From Candidatus Vecturithrix granuli (GTDB taxonomy: Bacteria > Moduliflexota > Moduliflexia > Moduliflexales > Moduliflexaceae): a stretch of 64,000 nucleotides of DNA. The notes below the pieces were generated by a model. The model had not been told where the DNA came from and made no database searches. It saw only the letters and a list, made by a program, of their open reading frames with translations. The stretch is taken from contig DF820468.1 in assembly GCA_000739535.1 (NCBI GenBank), positions 345,466 to 409,465 on the forward strand, given 5' to 3'. Every line of letters begins with the position of its first letter. The first letter of the stretch is position 1. The translations under genes were made by a program, and so were the position numbers. This document shows, piece by piece, positions 8,652 through 18,000 of this stretch.

Positions 8652-9476
8652 ATGAAGGATCTTGACACACAAGACATTGAGATACAAGTCTTATTAGAAG
8701 CAATCTATTTGCGATATGGTTATGATTTTCGAGAATATGCCAGGGCATTGGTGAAACGGCGGATTCTGCGTCGGCTCTCGCTTTCAGGCTTGAAAACGCT
8801 GGCAGAGATGCAGCACAGGGTTCTGTACGATGCGACTTTCTTTGACACGCTGCTCAAGGATCTCTCAATTCCTGTTACGGAAATGTTCCGTGATCCGTCA
8901 TTTTACAAAGCGCTGCGCGAGCAAGTGATCCCGATGCTTAAAACCTATCCCTTGCTCAATATCTGGCATGCTGGCTGTTCGACAGGCGAAGAGGTGTATT
9001 CCCTGGCTATTCTTTTGCAAGAAGAAGGGTTGTATGAGCGCGCTCAAATCTATGCGACCGATTTCAATAATGATGTGTTACAAAAAGCGAAAGATGGCAT
9101 TTATCCGATTGAAAATGTGAAGGAATATACCTGTAATTATCAAAAAGCCGGGGGTAAAACATCTTTTGTGAATTACTATACTGCGAAGCATGATCATATT
9201 ATCATGAAACGTGCCTTAAAGTCTCGCGTTGTGTTTGCTAACCATAATTTGGCGTCTGATACGGTGTTTCATGAGATGAATATGATTGTATGCCGTAATG
9301 TTTTTATTTATTTCACGAAATGTTTGCAGAATCGAATTTTACGTCTTTTTTCAGAGAGCCTGGGTCATTACGGTTTCTTGTGTCTTGGCGCCAAAGAACA
9401 TCTCAAATTTTTAGATGATGCGCATCATTTTGAACCGGTTGTGGAAGATGAAAAAATTTTCAGGAAAACATGCTGA
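8652..9476 (+). CDS. CheR-type protein-glutamate methyltransferase
   Basis: A 274-residue protein matching the CheR family over its whole length. It has an N-terminal all-alpha domain (YGYDFREYARALVKRRILRR), then a SAM-binding Rossmann fold with WHAGCSTGEEVYSLAI (motif I) and IYATDFNNDVLQKA, and MIVCRNVFIYF near the end. CheR proteins methylate glutamates of chemoreceptors using SAM. No methyl-accepting receptor or CheB esterase is present in this window, so the substrate may be the neighbouring hybrid kinase or a distant receptor; such kinase-CheR pairs are known in other bacteria. It is cotranscribed with the kinase gene, with a 9-bp gap. Confidence 0.88.
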   Translation: MKDLDTQDIEIQVLLEAIYLRYGYDFREYARALVKRRILRRLSLSGLKTLAEMQHRVLYDATFFDTLLKDLSIPVTEMFRDPSFYKALREQVIPMLKTYPLLNIWHAGCSTGEEVYSLAILLQEEGLYERAQIYATDFNNDVLQKAKDGIYPIENVKEYTCNYQKAGGKTSFVNYYTAKHDHIIMKRALKSRVVFANHNLASDTVFHEMNMIVCRNVFIYFTKCLQNRILRLFSESLGHYGFLCLGAKEHLKFLDDAHHFEPVVEDEKIFRKTC

Positions 9477-9681
9477 AATTCAAACGCAATGTGGAGCAAT
9501 GGCTGTCTGCGACATTTCTTATACACCATTTTATCAGTATTGACATTTTTTATAGGAGTTATCATGAACATGCACTCACCCGACAAAATGAAAATGAGGG
9601 GGAGTGATGTACCGCGAAACTCCGTTTCGCGGGCGCGGAAAATAATTTCGCGCTGCATGTTGATTTCCATGGAAAGGAATT
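9477..9681 (+). other. Gap with small hairpin and an uncertain 51-codon frame
   Basis: The 205-bp gap between the CheR gene and the response regulator holds a TAGGAG-ATG start at 9564 that opens a frame of only 51 codons running into the next gene in a different frame. It also holds a perfect hairpin at 9612-9632 (CCGCGAAAC, TCC loop, GTTTCGCGG). A CheB gene is often found at this place in related clusters, but no CheB motif is visible here. I regard the short frame as probably non-functional. Confidence 0.4.
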
Positions 9682-10134
9682 ATGGCAGAAAGGATAAAAC
9701 CCAATATTTTGCTTGTTGACGATCGCCCTGAAAACCTCCTTGTGTTGGAAGGAGTACTGGATGGCGAAGGCTATAATTTACACAAAGCGAACTCTGGCCC
9801 CGAAGCGTTACGCATCGTATTGAAACAGCCCTTTGATTTGATCTTGTTAGATGTTCAGATGCCAGAGATGGATGGCTTTGAAGTCGCCAGACTCCTGCGC
9901 GGAAAGAAGGAATCAAAAGAGATTCCTATCATTTTTATTACGGCCATTAGCAAAGAGGCGAAATATGTTTCCAGAGGATTTGAACTGGGCGCGGAAAATT
10001 ACCTGTTTAAACCGATTGATCCGAACATCCTCAAAGAGAAAGTGAGGAACGCCATTCAATATTATCGCTATAAGCGTCAGATGAAAATGTATGAAGAACA
10101 GTTGCAAGCAAAACGTAAAGAACGTGTAAAATAA
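9682..10134 (+). CDS. Single-domain response regulator
   Basis: A 150-residue protein with one receiver domain (about 8-125). It has the acidic pair in ILLVDDRPEN, the phospho-acceptor Asp in LILLDVQMPEMDGFE, the Thr in IIFITA and the conserved Lys in NYLFKPID. A basic coiled C-terminal tail of about 25 residues follows, without an output domain. The start ATG has GGAAAGGAAT upstream. It probably receives phosphate from the hybrid kinase two genes upstream and acts by protein-protein contact, as stand-alone receivers do. The direct partner is inferred from gene order only. Confidence 0.88.
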   Translation: MAERIKPNILLVDDRPENLLVLEGVLDGEGYNLHKANSGPEALRIVLKQPFDLILLDVQMPEMDGFEVARLLRGKKESKEIPIIFITAISKEAKYVSRGFELGAENYLFKPIDPNILKEKVRNAIQYYRYKRQMKMYEEQLQAKRKERVK

Positions 10135-10144
10135 TAGTGGATGG

Positions 10145-10199
10145 GTTCGTAGTTCTCGCTTCAACGCATTTTCCCACTGAAGGAGGAACTACAAACCTA
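10145..10199. repeat. Dispersed repeat, family A
   Basis: GTTCGTAGTTCTCGCTTCAACG and GGAGGAACTACAAACCT form an imperfect inverted repeat after the response regulator gene. It shares the GTTCGTAGTT / AACTAC(G/A)AACC ends with copies at 36899, 60676 and 61692. The rest of 10135-10285 holds no gene; the two flanking genes converge here. Confidence 0.55.
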
Positions 10200-10285
10200 C
10201 CGTGATAGAGTAGTATCCGTTTTGAAAAATGGTGTTTCAGGAATGAATTTTCAAAATTCCCGTAACAACCTCAATGGCTCATGAG

Positions 10286-12427
10286 TCAGGGCTGTGCTTT
10301 CTTAACCTGAACCAGACAGGTATTCGAAGGAAACGCCCCGCCGGGCGACATCACATCTTTTGTCAGAACGTTGACGCAGCCGCCCGTATCGATCCCATCG
10401 GCATCAGGGACAAACCAGGCCCCGGCATCTAAACTTACAACGCCCCGCAGAATGCGATCCGTCACGTTCGCTGTTGTTCGCAAACATCCGCGCTCGTTAT
10501 AGACAAGCACGCTGTCGCCGTCAAGAATCCCTCGTTCGCGGGCGTCATTCGGATTCAGCCAGATAACATCATCCGCGAATTGTTTCAGTGCGGGAATATT
10601 ATCGAATTGTGAGTTGACTCTGGTTCTGGCATGGGGAGAGATCAGTTGAAGTGGATATATTTTTTCAAGTGGATCCTGCGGCCCCTCCCAGGGTTCGATA
10701 TAAGTGGGTAGCGCGGGCAGCAAGGGATTCTGTCGTTGCGCCAACATTTGACTGTAAATCTCGATCTTGCCTGATGGTGTTAGAAACGGATGCTGCTGCG
10801 GATCTTCAATTTCTTGCCGGAACGCCACCCAGGGATGATCATATTCAAGGCGATGAACGCCATTGGCGTTGAAGGTGTCATAATCCGGCAGGTCCGGAGT
10901 CGCTTTTACGAACTCTCTCAGCCAGGTTTCCTCAGAGTGCGGGTTATAGCCTTCCACACCCAGGCGCGCTGCCAATTCTGAAAAAATCGTTAAGTCAGAT
11001 TTCGTCTCAGGAAGCGGTTCTTGCACCTTATGCATGGGGATGAAATAATCACCGCCATTCCAGGGTTCCGCAATATCCTGGCGTTCGAAAAAATGCGTCA
11101 CAGGTAGAATAATGTCAGCATAACGAGCGGTAGGAGTCAAAAACAGTTCATGGATCACGATAAACTCTGGTTTCTGGAGAGCCTGAATGCCCTTATTGAG
11201 GTTCAAAAATTGGTTCAGCAGATTTGAGCCGACCAGATACAGCACCTTGACGTCGCTGTGAAATCCGCCGGATTTTCCTTGCAGTAAGGCGTCGTACACA
11301 TCAGTGATATGCACTAAGGGCTGCCCTTCATCGAGGGTGGGTAATGTGGCATTGAGAGACCCTAAGCCGATGAGTCCGCGGCTGCCGCTGGCAAAACCGC
11401 CTTTGATGCCGATATTGCCGGTCATAGCGGCCAGCGTACAAGCGGCGCGATGGAATTGTTCGCCAAAGGCGGACCGCCCCGGGGCCCAGCCGGTATAAAG
11501 CGCGGCCGGTTTGCAGACGCCATACTCCCGCGCTAATTCGTAAATGTTGGCGACCGGCACGCCGGTTTTCTCTGCGGCCCAGGCCGGATTTTTCGGAATC
11601 CCATCCATATTTCCCAACACATACTCGCGAAATTGCTCGAATCCTACGGTATAGGTGTGTAAGAAATGCTGATCGCAGAGGTTTTCGACGATCAATACAT
11701 GCGCCATCGCCAGCAGTAAGGCTGTATCCGTACCCGGCTTCACCGGAATCCACTGGTCGGCAAGCATTTTCGCTGTCGGGCTGTAGCGCGGATCAACACA
11801 CACAATCTTGATCCCCACCTTTTTGGCCTGCTGCAAATAGGAGAACGTTTCGGAACCAAAGCGGCTGATCGCCGGATTCCAGCCCCATAAAATAATCAAT
11901 TTGGAATACAGAAAATTATCCGGTGTATTTCCGCTGACATCTGTTCCAAATGTGGCGAGCGAGGCTAAACGCGCCGCCTCCATGGACGCGCCGCCCCAGG
12001 TTCGGGTACATCCGCCAAAGAGCGAGAAAAAACGGCGGGCTGTTTTGCGTGTCCCGTGCAGTGCGCTGAGAGACCCGGAATAATCCATCAGGAAAATCGC
12101 CCCTGCGCCATGCTGATCTTTAGTGGTTCTGAGTTTCAACGCGACCGTATCTAAAGCCTCTTCCCAGGAAATCGGTTCAAACTCGCCGCTGCCTCGTTTT
12201 CCGATCCGTTTCAAAGGCCGCGTCAGGCGGTCGAGAGCATGTACGACATCCTTTTGCGATAAACCACGTATGCACGCTCGTAACCCCGGATTTTGCGAAT
12301 CCGTTTCGATATGCGTAATTTGCCCCTCAGAGAGATGGACATTTAAGAAGCAGCGAGCGCCGCAATCGTAAGAACAGCTCGTGATCACGCGCTGTTCTGC
12401 TTTTGTTGAATCATATTGTACTGCCAT
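10286..12427 (-). CDS. Molybdopterin-dependent oxidoreductase, DMSO reductase family
   Basis: A 713-residue protein. The N-terminus has a [4Fe-4S] site, Cys18-x3-Cys22-x3-Cys26 with the fourth ligand at Cys52 (LRACIRG). Molybdopterin-binding segments follow ([46 protein letters not shown]), and a C-terminal molydop-binding domain (about 590-705) contains [11 protein letters not shown] and [17 protein letters not shown]. The residue expected to bind Mo lies near GGASMEAA and looks like Ser, as in DMSO/TMAO-type enzymes; this is by alignment in the head and unproven. No Tat signal is seen, so it is probably cytoplasmic, and no electron-transfer or membrane subunit lies next to it. The substrate cannot be called. 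Confidence 0.85.
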   Translation of the reverse strand: MAVQYDSTKAEQRVITSCSYDCGARCFLNVHLSEGQITHIETDSQNPGLRACIRGLSQKDVVHALDRLTRPLKRIGKRGSGEFEPISWEEALDTVALKLRTTKDQHGAGAIFLMDYSGSLSALHGTRKTARRFFSLFGGCTRTWGGASMEAARLASLATFGTDVSGNTPDNFLYSKLIILWGWNPAISRFGSETFSYLQQAKKVGIKIVCVDPRYSPTAKMLADQWIPVKPGTDTALLLAMAHVLIVENLCDQHFLHTYTVGFEQFREYVLGNMDGIPKNPAWAAEKTGVPVANIYELAREYGVCKPAALYTGWAPGRSAFGEQFHRAACTLAAMTGNIGIKGGFASGSRGLIGLGSLNATLPTLDEGQPLVHITDVYDALLQGKSGGFHSDVKVLYLVGSNLLNQFLNLNKGIQALQKPEFIVIHELFLTPTARYADIILPVTHFFERQDIAEPWNGGDYFIPMHKVQEPLPETKSDLTIFSELAARLGVEGYNPHSEETWLREFVKATPDLPDYDTFNANGVHRLEYDHPWVAFRQEIEDPQQHPFLTPSGKIEIYSQMLAQRQNPLLPALPTYIEPWEGPQDPLEKIYPLQLISPHARTRVNSQFDNIPALKQFADDVIWLNPNDARERGILDGDSVLVYNERGCLRTTANVTDRILRGVVSLDAGAWFVPDADGIDTGGCVNVLTKDVMSPGGAFPSNTCLVQVKKAQP

Positions 12428-12448
12428 GAATATGCTCCTTCAGGAAAG

Positions 12449-12472
12449 ACCGGTTTCTTGAAGAAACCCGGT
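12449..12472. repeat. Dispersed hairpin, family D (ACCGGTTTCTT...AAGAAACCCGGT)
   Basis: A short near-perfect palindrome between the MATE gene stop and the oxidoreductase start. Related hairpins sit at 15011-15046, 28286-28320 and 28979-29009, always at gene boundaries. On the minus strand it is followed by a purine-rich run, not a T-run. Confidence 0.6.
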
Positions 12473-12485
12473 TTTTGAATATTGT

Positions 12486-13874
12486 CTATTGTTCACACAC
12501 GATTTTCTGTGGACCAGCCAGGTGCGTGAGGTTATGAATCCATTTGCCGGAGTGCATGCGATACAGGCCAACCGCCATCTTCAAGACTTCTTCCAGACTC
12601 ACGAGCGCAAACACCCAATAGACCGGAAATTTCCAATAAAATCCGCCTAAAAACGCCAGAGGCACACCCACACCCCAAATGCTCATGATCTCCATGTACA
12701 TCGAAAATTTGGTATCACCGCCGCCTCGCAAGACGCCGACTACATTGATTGTATTGAAAACCCGCGTCCATAACACGACGCTCAGGACAAAGAGTAGATT
12801 GACTGCAAACATCCGAATTTCCGGTGTGACCTTAAAAACCGATGTAATCCGAGAGGCATTGAGCCAGATAAGCCCCCCCACGAAGATTGCTCCGATAACT
12901 CCTGACAGCGCAAATCGTTTGGCATAAACATAGGCTGTTTTTTCATGCCCTGCGCCAATTTGATTACCAATCATCACAGAACCTGCGCTGGCCAGTCCGA
13001 AAAACACACCGCTGGAAATCTGCTCAACCGGATTGACAATATTCACGGCCGCCACTTCGGCGGTACCCATGTGTCCATAGACGATTGAATATGTGGTTAC
13101 GCCCACGACCCAGGAGAACTCATTCGCAATCACAGGCAGGGTCGTAACGAAAAATTGTTTGATTAATACACGGGGAATCGTTAAAAAGTCGGAAAGATGT
13201 ACTGCCGGATAGCGTTTTTGATAAGTACTGACCAGAATAATCGCAGCCTCGATCACTCTGGCAATCACTGTAGCGATAGCTGCGCCCTGAACCCCTAAGG
13301 CCGGAAATCCAAAATGTCCGAGGATCAGGCAGTAATTGAGCAATGTATTCAATCCTAACGCAATTGTGCTCGCGTACATCGGCAATTTGACCTGTTCCAT
13401 ACTGCGGAGGATGAATGCATATAACATTGTGACCGCCGACAACAGATAACTCCAGCCGATAACGCGCAGATACGTGCTGCCATTACTGATGACGAGCCGA
13501 TCTTTGGTAAATATCCGCATCACGAGATCGGGGATCACTAAGGCTCCAAATGAAAAGATGAGGGAGACAGCGATGATGAGCGTCAGCGCAATCGCCATAA
13601 CTTTACCGATGTGTTGCACATCTTTTTTACCCCAAAACTGCGCCGTGAAAATGGCAGTTCCGCTGCTGATGGCAAAGGACACCAGGATAAACACAAAAAA
13701 CAAGCGATTGGCCAGCCCTACCGCTGCGACTTCTACGGCACCAAGCTGGCCGATCATAATTGTATCTACAAGATTCAGCGATGATGAGATCATATTCTGA
13801 ATACTGACCGGAATTGCAAGCTTGACGAGGGTTTGATAAAATTGTCGTTTCTCAGAAATATGAGCATGAACCAT
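12486..13874 (-). CDS. MATE family multidrug/cation efflux transporter
   Basis: A 462-residue membrane protein with about 12 hydrophobic segments in two homologous halves, typical of MATE (NorM/DinF-like) transporters. Examples are IPVSIQNMISSSLNLVDTIMIGQLG near the N-terminus (given as family hallmark) and VFFGLASAGSVMIGNQIGAG at the start of the second half. MATE proteins export cationic drugs or metabolites with Na+ or H+. The start was placed at ATG 13874, 14 codons inside the longest frame, because AAAGGAG lies nine bases upstream there. It lies upstream of the oxidoreductase on the same strand and downstream of the KAS III gene; a role in exporting a lipid product would be speculation. 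Confidence 0.9.
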   Translation of the reverse strand: MVHAHISEKRQFYQTLVKLAIPVSIQNMISSSLNLVDTIMIGQLGAVEVAAVGLANRLFFVFILVSFAISSGTAIFTAQFWGKKDVQHIGKVMAIALTLIIAVSLIFSFGALVIPDLVMRIFTKDRLVISNGSTYLRVIGWSYLLSAVTMLYAFILRSMEQVKLPMYASTIALGLNTLLNYCLILGHFGFPALGVQGAAIATVIARVIEAAIILVSTYQKRYPAVHLSDFLTIPRVLIKQFFVTTLPVIANEFSWVVGVTTYSIVYGHMGTAEVAAVNIVNPVEQISSGVFFGLASAGSVMIGNQIGAGHEKTAYVYAKRFALSGVIGAIFVGGLIWLNASRITSVFKVTPEIRMFAVNLLFVLSVVLWTRVFNTINVVGVLRGGGDTKFSMYMEIMSIWGVGVPLAFLGGFYWKFPVYWVFALVSLEEVLKMAVGLYRMHSGKWIHNLTHLAGPQKIVCEQ

Positions 13875-13946
13875 GATATTGGCTCCTTTAACACTACAGG
13901 AATCAGGGATAAGCAAGAATTCGATTTCAGAATGTTTGTAATGCCT

Positions 13947-14990
13947 TTACCATTCCCAGCCCAACATTAAACAATTTAATCCGCTGCCAATGCCTAAAAA
14001 GCCAACGCGATCGCCGGGCTGTAAAAAATCGCGATCTTCTGCTAAACCAGCCGTGAGTGGCAGGGAAACCGTGCCGATATTCCCTAAATATTGATGGGTG
14101 GAGAAATCTTTATCATCCGCAAGATTGAGCGCATGTAAAATCGTGTCGCGGTGTGCGCTGCCGACCTGATGGCAGATCACCTTATCAACCTGCTCTGGCC
14201 GCCAACTCAATTCTTGTAAAAATGCCTGCCAGGTTCTGCGTCCTAACTCCACACCGTTCTGCAAGACCGCGACCGAATCGGTCGTCATAATCTGCCACCA
14301 GGGAGTTGACGGATCAGTATCCACGCCCCAGCGGCATAAGTCATGAAATTGGGGGGCTGTTTGCATCACTCCGCCGATCAAACGTCGGCGCGGATTAGGG
14401 TTAAACGAACCATCGCTGAGAATTATCGCAACTGCGCCGGAGCCACCGGTCAAAGTCGCTAGCGAGAGTTTAAAGGATTCCATATCGCGCATCTGCAACA
14501 TGCGTTCAATCGTGGTTTTCATGATTTCGCGAGCGGTTTCACAGGAAACCACCATTCCGGCGCGAATCTGGCCTAGCTCAATCCGGTTGGCGATCTCAAG
14601 GATGCCATTTAACACGCCCAAACAGGCGTTGCTGATGTCATACACGGCTGCTGCCGGATTCACGCCCACATAGTGCGCCACTCGGCAGGCGGTCGCTGGT
14701 TCAAATCCCTCACGGCATACACCGGCGTAAATCAAGACTTCAAGATCATCAGGTTGTACCGCCGATTTGAGCAACGCTTTCCGCGCAGCCGCAATCGCGC
14801 CGTCCGACAGCCGGTATCCGGGTTCCCACCAGCGGCGTTCAATAATGCCGGTCAGGGCTTCCAATTGCCCCAGGGGAATGTGCAAAGTCTTATAAATCGG
14901 GGTCAATTGTTCTTCCAATTCTGAAGACGTGACGACAATTGGGGCCAGTTCATAACCAATCGCCTCTAAAAATACGCGTGAATATTTCAT
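13947..14990 (-). CDS. 3-oxoacyl-ACP synthase III (FabH/OleA-like thiolase fold)
   Basis: A 347-residue condensing enzyme of the KAS III type. Active-site residues visible are Cys123 in SNACLGVLNG, His in ICHQVGSAHRD and Asn in YLGNIGTVSLP; GVCREGFEPATA and VGFLGIGSGLNC are typical family segments. The start was placed at ATG 14990, since the longer frame reads through the hairpin at 15011-15046. KAS III enzymes start chains with acyl-CoA (FabH) or join two acyl chains head to head (OleA). It follows the KS-CLF-AT-DH megasynthase by 71 bp, so it most likely supplies or joins acyl chains for that system. Which reaction it catalyses cannot be decided from sequence alone. Confidence 0.88.
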   Translation of the reverse strand: MKYSRVFLEAIGYELAPIVVTSSELEEQLTPIYKTLHIPLGQLEALTGIIERRWWEPGYRLSDGAIAAARKALLKSAVQPDDLEVLIYAGVCREGFEPATACRVAHYVGVNPAAAVYDISNACLGVLNGILEIANRIELGQIRAGMVVSCETAREIMKTTIERMLQMRDMESFKLSLATLTGGSGAVAIILSDGSFNPNPRRRLIGGVMQTAPQFHDLCRWGVDTDPSTPWWQIMTTDSVAVLQNGVELGRRTWQAFLQELSWRPEQVDKVICHQVGSAHRDTILHALNLADDKDFSTHQYLGNIGTVSLPLTAGLAEDRDFLQPGDRVGFLGIGSGLNCLMLGWEW

Positions 14991-15010
14991 AACATCGTGT
15001 TTTCGTTTGC

Positions 15011-15046
15011 GAAAAAAACCAGGTTTCTTCAAGAAACCTGGTTTTT
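15011..15046 (-). terminator. Terminator-like hairpin after the megasynthase gene (family D)
   Basis: Read on the minus strand, AAACCAGGTTTCTTGAAGAAACCTGG is followed by a run of seven T. This has the form of an intrinsic terminator or attenuator between the megasynthase and the KAS III gene. It belongs to the same hairpin family as 12449 and 28286. Partial read-through would lower KAS III expression relative to the megasynthase. Confidence 0.65.
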
Positions 15047-15061
15047 CAGAGCATCTCTTCG

Positions 15062-18000
15062 TCAAGACATTTTCAATGTAAAACGTTCCATCTGGTAAAT
15101 AATACGGCCATCCACAATCAGAAAACCCTGAGCTTCAAGGAAACGCTGTACGTCGTCAACAGCAGTGATTTCAGCCTGAATGGTGACATGCCGGTCGGTT
15201 GGGATCACCTGACCGCGATAGGTCCATTCGTGCGGATGGTGTAAGGCCATGGTTTCAACGCGATTCTGCGGCTGCCAGCCCCAACGTTTCACCGCCGCTA
15301 TTTTGAGCAGTTGCAAAAATGCTTCCAATCCCAGGGAGCCAGGCCAGACCGGATCTTGATAAAAATGCGCCTGAAAAAACCATTCCTGCGGATTGACGAT
15401 TTTGCTGCCGCGAATAAAGCCCAATCCCTGCGGGCCGCCGTCAGGCACGTACAGGTCGATCTGATCCACCATGCGTAACTGCGTATCAGGGTAGGGAGGT
15501 TCTTGCGGATACGCGAAGGATTCGCCGCGCGCCGCTTCTTCAGCGGTGGGTTCATACGGTTTCGCATCGCGCAGACCGATTTGGTGCGCTAACGCCTGTT
15601 TCGTGAAAAAGCCGAAATAGGTTGCGCCCTGATACACAATAGCTCCGGCGCTGTTGGTCAGCGTATAATCATAATGTTGAATAATCATCCCGCCGGAGGT
15701 GGAGACGCTGGTGAGCGTGACCGTTGTGGTCAGAGTGCCGATATCCGGAGTCACCGGCAGAAATTGCGTGGCTTTCCCCCCCAGATTACGGAACGACAAA
15801 TCCACATCGCTGGTTAAGGCCGACCCGATGTAGGCCGCCAGCCAGCCACAGGGCTGCAGCACGATTTCCAGCAGGACGGCAAAGGGCATGTTGATATGGC
15901 GGTTTGCCGCAAAATACCAGGCCTCTGGCGGGACATCGTACTGCGCTTCCGCGCTTTTGGGGGCCGTCATGATCCAGGGGTCACCGTGTACTTCTGTGAT
16001 GCGATCTAAAAACTGATAAGGCGGACCCGGCAGACGCGCGATTACCCGCTCTACATCGAACACCTGGTAGCGGTCGCCAAAGGCTTCCGAAGGTTTGCCG
16101 TTTGAGAATGCCAGAATGCTGTTGTGGTCGTAAATCGCGGGTTTACGGTGATAGTGCGGGGCTATCCACCCCTGGCCTCTCCCAGAATGAGAATTTTTCC
16201 CCCCCTCGTTCCTTTCAGGAGGGGAATGAAAACTCCAGATCGTTTCCAATTTTGCCTGTGTCATCCCGGACAGGCGCAGTGACATGTCGATCATGCGTAC
16301 AATCGGTCGGCCATCGGCGTACATCACGGCGTCACTGATCACATACGGTTCAGGCCGGAATCCGAGTTCTTTGATCGAAATTTCATAGACCACTTTTTGC
16401 GTGGAAGCCGTCACCTGTCCGCGGCATTTCAATTGTCCGGCCACGCCGGGCACGGGTTGCCAGGCGATTTCATTCTGCTCGCCGACCCAGCCCATACGCA
16501 TCAACAACACGCGCAGCGTGTGCAGGCAGCATTCATACATCAACGTGCCCGGCATGACCTGGTCGTCCACAAAATGACAGGTCAAAAACCAATCGTTCGG
16601 ATGAATATCCGCTTCTCCTCGAATTTGCCCCAGACCATAACGTCCGCCGGTCGGATCAAGATGTAAAATCCGATCCACCAGTTTCATGCGTCCGCCCGGC
16701 AAACGGCAGGGATTTTCCAGGGGCAGTCCGGCAAAGCACTGTCCGAAACAGGCCGCCAGGTCGCCGTGCCGCAAGGCGTCCAACTGCGCATCGGAATAGA
16801 ATTCGACCGGCGCGATCTCAGTCAATGGCTGCCAATCTTCCGGCATTTTGCCGGGTATCGGACACAGATCCATGTTCGTAAACACCAACCCGCGTCCTTC
16901 ATCGAGTTCCTGCGAGGTAAAAAATCCGGCGCAGCCTTTTTGCATGGTCAAAAACAATTGGCCGTCTGCCGTACACTCAAAACGGAAGCGAAATAAATGG
17001 GTATTGCCCTGCTGGAAGAATTCGTCAATATGAATATCATAGTGCAGCAAAGTTCCCGGCCCCGGTAAATCGCCGTGAAACGTGACCTCGGCATCTAACA
17101 AACGATAGACCGCGAGACCTTTGGTGACAAAATCAATCCCCAGATACCCGGAGAGAAACAGGTCGGCCTGTCCTGATTCAACGGCGATGCAGGTCGGAAT
17201 CCGGCCGCAGTCCAGATACCAGTCCTCAGGTAAAATATCGTGTTCTGTGATCACCCGTCCATGCGTCATGAAACAGGGCTCGCCTTCCACCGCAATAATG
17301 CGATCCACCAGCATCAGCGGTTCATCAGGCAGTCGTACTCGCGTGGGGTGCGTGTCAACTTCAGCAAATTTTTCACCCAATACCTTTGCAATTGATCCAA
17401 CCGCAAATTCCAAACATTGTTCACGCGTCATGAACACACCGGGTTTAGAGGCCGCACTCCCCTCCTGGGAGGCAGGGCTGTTAAGTTCTCGATGATCAGG
17501 AGTGCCAAAGCTCTGCTTTGGCAGCGAAAACAGAGCTTTCGCACTCCGATATTTTGCATAATCTGCATAACCCACCCCTGACCCCTCCCAGGAGGGGAGT
17601 ATTTCCCTCTCAATCAGCGACATCTGGAACGCGACCTGATTGGCGTAGCTTTCAGTCAGACCCTGCGCTAGTTTCAGGTAGGCCTTATGCGCCTGAACAC
17701 TGCGGGCGTGAGCTTCGCCAACCTGCTGCACCAGTTCTGTAATCTGCTGTTCACCGAACTGATCCATCAAGTTGGGTGTTTCTGCTTGTGTTTTTTGCAC
17801 CGCAGAGGACGCAGAGAACGCAGGGGAAGCTTGTTGAGTCTGCCTGTTTTCTTGCCGTGTCACGTTTCGCTGTTCAACAGGAATGGCGGAAATTGGGGGC
17901 GGTTCAGGTGGTTTCTTTGCGCTCTCTGCGTTCTCTGCGCGAGAAGAGATTTCTGGCAAGGGAATTTGGAACGGCTGCCCACCGGTCGGAATGTGCAAGG

